A program made the position numbers and the translations under genes. Shown piece by piece: positions 57,102 through 64,000 of a DNA stretch of 64,000 bases (position 1 is its first letter; the number at the start of each line of letters is the position of its first letter). The notes beneath the pieces were generated by a model that saw only the letters and a program-made list of their open reading frames with translations, was not told the DNA's origin and did not search any database. Source of the stretch: Burkholderiales bacterium (GTDB lineage: Bacteria > Pseudomonadota > Gammaproteobacteria > Burkholderiales > Burkholderiaceae_F); contig JADJWR010000003.1 of assembly GCA_016716275.1 (NCBI GenBank), positions 124,001 to 188,000 of the forward strand, written 5' to 3'.

Positions 57102-57330
57102 GATGGCCAAGCCCGCGACACTGATCGGCCTCAGCGACCAGTACACGCTCGACTGCGAGCGGGTGCTGGTGACGCTGCTGCGAGGGCCGGGACCGTGAAA
57201 GGGCTCGGTCAACCTGGTCGGCGGCCTGACGCTGCGGTATCTCGTCCCCGCGCGCCCGCCGGTCGTACCCGCGCACGCTGTCACTCTGGACGTCGACATC
57301 GTCGTCGCCATCCGCGGCTTCCTCATCGAG
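57102..57330 (+). pseudogene. AbiEii-like nucleotidyltransferase remnant
   Basis: Starts at ATG 57102 with ATLIGLSDQYTLDCERVLVT, then LLRGPGP followed by a stop at 57196, and continues in frame as VNLVGGLTLRYLVPARPPVV and DVDIVVAI. This is the N-terminal region of the AbiEii/AbiGii toxin-type nucleotidyltransferase family (GG and DVD motifs). The body of the gene is missing where hipA begins on the other strand. Confidence 0.65.
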
Positions 57331-57407
57331 ATTGCGCCAAGCCGTGCGCAACGACCCAATCCGCGTCGACTGTCCACTTCCGCGCGGCATCGAAGATGCC
57401 AGCGGCT

Positions 57408-58712
57408 TCAGCCCTGCGCGGCGATTACGCGCGCGGGGTCGAGCTCGAAGCCCGGGTAGTTGAACGCCGGCGCCAGCCGCTCGCACTCGGCCTCCGAGGC
57501 ACCGTGCTGCCGCAACACCGGCAGCCACCGTGCCGCCACCACGCCCTGCACCTGGTCGACGATCGCGCGCGCCTGTTCGAGCGAGAGCTTGAACTGCGCG
57601 TGCTCGGACAGCAGGTTTGCGCGGTTAGCGTAGCGGTTGAAGCGGCCGCAGGTCATCGCGAGGTCGCGCTTGTCCTGGCTAAGTAACGGATTCGGCGTCA
57701 GGTCGTACGCGGGCGAGAGTTCCCAGTTTTCGGTCGGGGCGAGCAGCGCGTGGTTGCGCGGATGATCATCCGTGTTCGAGATGAGCGCGTTGAACACCAT
57801 CCGCCGGTAGAGCTCGTGCAGATCTGCGGTCGGCCGTGCGCTGCGCCGGCGCAGTTCGTCGGCGAGCAGCAGGTAGGACCACTTGCCCCGATCGGCGGGC
57901 GTGTCCTCGGCGCCGAGCATCGTCAGCCCGCTCACCATGCGATGGCGCAGGTAGCCCTGGTCGGTGCGCGTGCGGTCGAATCGCTTCACCAGCAGCACGT
58001 CCTTGCCTGCCACCGTCTGGATGCGGCACGCCGCGGCGCGGATTCCGCACTCGATCGCCAGGGCCGCCATCGCGCCTTCGACGCGGGCGTTGCTCCAGCG
58101 ATCGCCGCGGTCGGGGAACTTCGCCAGCCAGAGACCTTCGCCGTCCTCGACGACGTTCTTCGGCCGGGCGCCGCCCATCGAGGTGCCGGGGTGCAGCAGC
58201 TCGAACAGCTGCTCCGGGATGTCCCGCACGCCGGCGTGCTCCTGCTCGAGAAAGGCCTCGGCGGCGGCGAGCAGGGCTTCCAGCTGGACGACCTTGTTGA
58301 AGTTGCGCAGCGGACCCGGTGGCGTCTTGCCCCGCCCGAACGACAGCGCGCCAGCGCGATCCTCCGGCGAATGCAGCAGGTAGTCGACCTCGTTGAGATC
58401 GGCGCGACCCGTGTGCTTGTCGATGATGCGACGGCCCCACGCGTCAGGCGAAGCGTCGCGCAGCGCGCCGAAGATGCCCTTCAGGCGCACGGTGGTCACC
58501 CGGCGCGGGGTCAGCGGCAGCTCGTAAGGGTCGAGGGGCACCGCGTCCGGACGGGCGAGATAGGCCGGGTTGTAGACGAACGAGCCGGTCGCGACACCTT
58601 GCGGGAAGTCGAGCTCGTAGTAGCCCGCCGTCACGATTTCGAGCGACCGCGGCAGCTGCAGGTACACGTACGCCCGACGATCGCGATCGCGACGGTCAGA
58701 ACTCGTCATCAT
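57408..58712 (-). CDS. hipA: HipA-family kinase toxin, copy 2
   Basis: 434 aa, same motifs as copy 1: GGARPK, ISNTDDHPRNH and YDLTP. By eye the gene differs from copy 1 at only a handful of bases and at one residue (Gln in LEQARAIVD), much less than hipB or the recombinase differ. It overlaps the end of hipB by 17 bases. Both copies look functional, so two nearly identical toxins may be made. Confidence 0.93.
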   Translation of the reverse strand: MMTSSDRRDRDRRAYVYLQLPRSLEIVTAGYYELDFPQGVATGSFVYNPAYLARPDAVPLDPYELPLTPRRVTTVRLKGIFGALRDASPDAWGRRIIDKHTGRADLNEVDYLLHSPEDRAGALSFGRGKTPPGPLRNFNKVVQLEALLAAAEAFLEQEHAGVRDIPEQLFELLHPGTSMGGARPKNVVEDGEGLWLAKFPDRGDRWSNARVEGAMAALAIECGIRAAACRIQTVAGKDVLLVKRFDRTRTDQGYLRHRMVSGLTMLGAEDTPADRGKWSYLLLADELRRRSARPTADLHELYRRMVFNALISNTDDHPRNHALLAPTENWELSPAYDLTPNPLLSQDKRDLAMTCGRFNRYANRANLLSEHAQFKLSLEQARAIVDQVQGVVAARWLPVLRQHGASEAECERLAPAFNYPGFELDPARVIAAQG

Positions 58713-59040
58713 GTCTTGTCCTGCGGTGCGCCACGCGGCGCGGCTGGCGCGCGATTTCGAGTTGTTTGCCGGTCTCGTCGCGGTCCGGGTCGAGGAACGA
58801 GTCGATTTCCGACTCCAGACCCATCGCCCATAGGATCGCGAGGTACGCGCCCAGGCCGGTCTGCAGATTGCCCGCTTCCGCGGCACGAGCGGTGTCGTAG
58901 CTGATGCCGGCCTTGGCCGCGAGCTCTCGCAGTGTCAGGCGTCGGCGCTTGCGGGCGAGCGCCAGGCGTTCGCCGAGGCGAAGGGCGCCATTGCGGACGG
59001 CAAAAGGCGCGGTCACATTGAACTGGAGCGGGCGGGGCAT
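58696..59040 (-). CDS. hipB: HipB-type antitoxin, copy 2
   Basis: 114 aa from ATG 59040. Helix-turn-helix as in copy 1, with substitutions around it: AAEAGNLQ for AAEGGNLQ, SFLDPD for SFVDPD, LQFNVT for LQLNET. The recognition helix is AGISYDTARAAE rather than AGISYDTVRAAE. The two antitoxins may therefore cross-regulate. The operator dyad overlaps the start codon. Confidence 0.9.
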   Translation of the reverse strand: MPRPLQFNVTAPFAVRNGALRLGERLALARKRRRLTLRELAAKAGISYDTARAAEAGNLQTGLGAYLAILWAMGLESEIDSFLDPDRDETGKQLEIARQPRRVAHRRTRHDDEF

Positions 59041-59155
59041 ACTGAAGCCGATCGGAAGCCGTTTTAGAAAGGCTTCAGTATCATTCAGCCAGCCAGCTAA
59101 CGCAAGCGAAAGAGCCTACTGAAACCGATATTGAGCAAAACAGGAACGGTTTCAG
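59040..59155 (-). promoter_or_regulatory. HipB operator region, copy 2
   Basis: TACTGAAGCC-N21-GGCTTCAGTA (59040-59080) is a perfect 10-base dyad whose edge overlaps the hipB start codon. CTGAAACCG-N19-CGGTTTCAG (59119-59155) is unchanged from copy 1. Confidence 0.75.
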
Positions 59156-59221
59156 CTATCCCCTGAGGTTGACCGGCCGTCGCATGCTTGATGCGCTGCG
59201 CCGCCGGCACCCCGGGCGGTA

Positions 59222-60556
59222 ATGCTCTCCGGCGCCCGGCAGATCGGCAAGACGACGCTGTTGCTGCAGGCGATCGACGCACTGCTCGCTGCCTCCGTGC
59301 CCGCCGCCAACATCCTCTACGCCACCTTCGACCACCCGATCTTGAAGCTGGCCGGCATCGACGCCGTGATCGATGCCTGGCGCGAGCGCGAGCCCAAGGC
59401 CGACGGGCTGGAATACCTGTTCCTCGACGAAGCCCAGTTCATCCGCCAGAACGGGCAAGAGCTGGGCACTTGGGTCAAGCACCAGGTCGACTTCCGCAAG
59501 GACCGGCGCATCGCCTTCACCGGCTCCGCCATGCCGCTGGTGCAGGCCGACCAGGAATCCGGCGTCGGCCGCTGGCACACGATCCGGCTGACCACGCTGT
59601 CGTTCTACGAGTACCTGCAGATCAAACGCCTGCAACTGCCCGAGCTGCCCAAGCTGCGCAGCCTGCGCGATCTGTTCGACTGGGCGCCGGCGGACTTCTA
59701 CCGCGCGACCGACGTCGCCGGGGCCTACGTCGGCCACTTCCACGAGTACCTGGTGCGGGGCGGCTTTCCGCAGACCGCGCAGGTGGACAGCGTCACACAG
59801 GCGCAGCGGCTGCTGCGCGAGGACATCATCGACAAGGTGCTCAAGCGCGACATGACGGCACTGTTCGGCGTGCGCCGCGTGCTGGACCTTGAGCACACTT
59901 TCCTGTACCTGTGCATGCACGACGGCGGCCTGCTCGACATGGTGGACCTGTGCGCCAACCTGGAGGTCAAGCGCCCCACGGCGCAGAACTTCATCGAGCT
60001 GCTGGAAGCCACCCACCTGATCTACCGCCTGCCGCCCTACGGCTACGGCAAGGACGTGCTGCGCGCCCGCTTCAAGATCTACCTGGCCGATGCAGCCATC
60101 GCCCCGGCGGTGATGCTCAAGGGCAAGGCCATCCTGGAAGACGCGGCGGCGCTGGGCGTGGCCACGGAGACCGCCGTGTTCAAGCACCTGTTCGCCCGCT
60201 ACTACGCGCAGAACGTGCGGTTCTCTTACTGGCGCGGCAAACGCGACCATGAGGTCGATCTCGTCGCCGAAGCGGGCGGCGAGCTGATCCCCTTCGAGGT
60301 CAAGTACCGCGCCCAGCACACCGGCGCGCGAGAGCTCAAGGGTCTGATCGAACTGTGCCAGGCCAAGCGCATTGCGCGCGGCTACGTCGTCACCAAGTCG
60401 CTGGATGACTTCGGGCCGATGCAGGGCTTGCCGTCGTCAGCGCCAGATGCGCCCCGCGGCGCGGCCCAGATCATGCGCATCCCGGCGCCGTTGCTTTGCT
60501 ACTGGATGGGCGCCACAGAACTGCCGACGGACCAGGAACCGCGAGGCGCTTCATGA
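59222..60556 (+). pseudogene. DUF4143 ATPase, N-terminally truncated copy
   Basis: From its first Met the protein is 444 aa and starts at residue 52 of copy 1, just before Walker A (GARQIGKTT). A 270-base deletion between two GGCGCCGCCG tracts removed the start, the AT-rich promoter and the first 46 codons. The rest is intact and about 97-98 percent like copy 1 by eye, including the C-terminal VDLVAE and FEVKYRAQ. It may still be translated, but no promoter or good RBS is apparent. Confidence 0.7.
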
Positions 60557-60605
60557 GCATGAACGAGGCGGATACCGGATTCGAAGCGAAGACTTCGTCG
60601 AGTGA
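60553..60605 (+). other. Deletion scar: hsdR start joined to end of primase-helicase
   Basis: The first seven codons of hsdR (MSMNEAD) run to TACC at 60573, then continue directly with the last codons of the primase-helicase (RIRSEDFVE and stop at 60605). In copy 1 these points are 38792 and 47205. The four-base TACC is present at both ends. Confidence 0.85.
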
Positions 60606-60734
60606 CGGGGACACCGTCGAGGAGACGCAGCGTGATTCAGACCAGAGCCGGAACGACGGCGATGATCGCCGCGACCGGCTGACAGCCCCGGTCGCGGCGT
60701 TGCAGAGCCTCGTTCGCCCCGCCCGGGGGACGGA

Positions 60735-62897
<2,163 letters not shown>

Positions 62898-62925
62898 CTA
62901 GCGCAAGCGACTGTAGGCGGCTGTC

Positions 62926-62962
62926 GGTTATCGATCCAATTGTTTCTATTGATTGCATCTAT
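62926..62962 (-). promoter_or_regulatory. Candidate OxyR site for katG
   Basis: Leftward, ATAG-N7-CAAT-N7-ATTG-N7 reproduces the OxyR tetramer spacing with one exact and two one-mismatch half-sites; the fourth is absent. It is 53-89 bases upstream of the katG ATG. The rest of the 363-base gap to acs shows nothing firm. Confidence 0.45.
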
Positions 62963-63236
62963 AGGCAGGCTCACTCGGCACCGCGCTCCCGGGACGACTC
63001 GCGTGGCGCGAGACCATCCCGCGGATGCGGGTGCCGCGCGGCCCGGCCGTGCCACGCCGAGGCGGCCCCGCTGCCGAGGTGACGCAAGGTCGACCGCACA
63101 TTCTCCATGTCGGGTTGCTGCGCCGCGGTACGCGGTGGCGGTCGCTTGTAAGGTTGAAGTAAGGCGCCCTGCCTATGTTCCGCGCTACGAAAAGTGCCGC
63201 GGCCGGCCGCCGAGGCACGGCATAGGACAGGAGACC

Positions 63237-64000
63237 ATGGCAAACATCGAATCGGTGCTGCAGGAGAAGCGCGTCTTCGCGCCGAGCCCGGCGATCGTCG
63301 CGGCGGCGAACGTCTCCGGCATGGAGGCTTACCGCGCGCTGTGCGCCGAAGCGGAAAAGGACTTCACCGGCTTCTGGGCCCGGCTCGCCCGCGAGCACGT
63401 GGCCTGGCACAAGCCGTTCACGCAGGTGCTCGACGAGTCGAACGCGCCATTTTTCAAGTGGTTCGCCGACGGCGTGCTGAACGCCTCGTACAACTGCCTC
63501 GACGTGCCGGTGCAGGCCGGCAACGGCGGCAAGACGGCGATCGTGTTCGAGGCCGACGACGGCAAGGTCACCAGGATTACCTACAAGGAACTGCTGGCCA
63601 AGGTCTGCCAGCTGGCCAACGGCATCAAGTCGCTCGGCTTCAAGAAGGGCGAGCGCGCCATCATCTACATGCCGATGTCGATCGAGGCGGTGGTGGCGAT
63701 GCAGGCCTGCGCCCGGCTCGGCATCACTCACTCGGTGGTGTTCGGCGGCTTCTCGGCCAAGAGCGTGCAGGAGCGGGTGGTCGACGCCGGCGCGACGCTG
63801 ATCATCTGCGCCGACGGGCAGATGCGCGGCGGAAAGAGCATCCCCTTGAAGCCGGCGATCGAGGACGCCTTCGCGCTCGGCGGCTGCGAGGCGGTGCGCA
63901 AGGTCATCGTCTACCAGCGCACCGGCGGGCCGGAGGCTTTCAACGCCGGCCGCGACGTCTGGATGCACGAGCTGATGGCCGGCCAGCCGACCACCTGCGA
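63237..64000 (+). CDS. acs: Acetyl-CoA synthetase, N-terminal part (3' end outside window)
   Basis: 254 codons present. The frame has no stop and begins [16 protein letters not shown], with [17 protein letters not shown] and the adenylation-domain start [35 protein letters not shown] and [11 protein letters not shown] are the characteristic acyl-CoA synthetase blocks; [14 protein letters not shown] follows. ACAGGAGACC just before ATG 63237 is a good RBS. The P-loop and catalytic Lys lie beyond the window. It activates acetate to acetyl-CoA. Confidence 0.93.
   Translation, partial: MANIESVLQEKRVFAPSPAIVAAANVSGMEAYRALCAEAEKDFTGFWARLAREHVAWHKPFTQVLDESNAPFFKWFADGVLNASYNCLDVPVQAGNGGKTAIVFEADDGKVTRITYKELLAKVCQLANGIKSLGFKKGERAIIYMPMSIEAVVAMQACARLGITHSVVFGGFSAKSVQERVVDAGATLIICADGQMRGGKSIPLKPAIEDAFALGGCEAVRKVIVYQRTGGPEAFNAGRDVWMHELMAGQPTTC

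Larger units (their letters stand above)
56036..60641 (+). mobile_element. Genomic-island element, copy 2 (deleted derivative)
   Basis: Same orientation and order as copy 1. Relative to copy 1 it lacks about 310 bases inside the DUF6933 region, the 5' end of the recombinase, the unknown gene, 270 bases at the ATPase start and 8413 bases of hsdRSM/DUF6155/primase-helicase. It keeps an AbiEii-like fragment that copy 1 has mostly lost, so neither copy is simply derived from the other. Confidence 0.65.

Noticed and set aside
57750..58904. Rightward frame of 384 codons duplicated at 35696
   Set aside because: Antisense to both hipA copies. Its conservation is explained by the near-identity of hipA.

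Overview
The window reads as chromosomal DNA from a high-GC betaproteobacterium, most likely Burkholderiales of the Leptothrix/Rubrivivax/Rhizobacter type. The reasons are a GC-rich codon style throughout, a DUF4148 protein, a PEP-CTERM protein behind a sigma-54-like promoter, several intergenic repeat families, and a copper cluster of the Cupriavidus/Burkholderiales kind. The organism is an inference; there is no rRNA gene to settle it.

Region 1 (1-14.9 kb) is mixed housekeeping and accessory DNA. It holds the tail of a phage terminase, a LysR regulator divergent from two aldo/keto reductases, a secreted esterase and a cupin-carboxymuconolactone decarboxylase fusion. These are followed by two GNAT acetyltransferases, a beta-carbonic anhydrase, a three-gene DedA-rhodanese/DUF5996/hydrolase operon, a DoxX/F420-reductase-like/DUF4148 group opposite a second LysR regulator, and a PEP-CTERM protein.

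Region 2 (15.2-30.6 kb) is one large copper-resistance locus. A CopR/CopS pair heads a leftward operon of exported proteins: His-rich protein, TolC-type lipoprotein, multicopper oxidase, cupredoxin, DUF411 and CusF-like. Two CopR-type boxes sit in the divergent promoter. Rightward there are a Met-rich periplasmic protein, DUF2933, a methyltransferase-like membrane protein and a SHOCT protein. A MerR regulator with its operator then faces a P1B copper ATPase, a membrane protein and a Met-rich DUF5666 lipoprotein. The cluster covers periplasmic oxidation and sequestration plus cytoplasmic efflux.

Region 3 (31.6-60.6 kb) is a duplicated mobile or genomic-island element. Copy 1 (about 31.6-47.3 kb) carries a small tyrosine recombinase, an unknown gene, a hipBA toxin-antitoxin pair and one tightly coupled operon: DUF4143 ATPase, hsdR, hsdS, hsdM, a DUF6155-like protein and a TOTE-type primase-helicase. 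Copy 2 (about 56.0-60.6 kb), in the same orientation, has a broken recombinase, an almost identical hipA with its hipB, and an N-terminally truncated ATPase. A clean scar marks where 8.4 kb of restriction-modification and primase-helicase genes are absent. Between the copies lie four lipoprotein genes that share a signal peptide and a leader element at fixed spacing but carry unrelated mature domains.

Region 4 (60.7-64 kb) returns to core genes: katG with an OxyR-like site, and the start of acs, cut by the window end.
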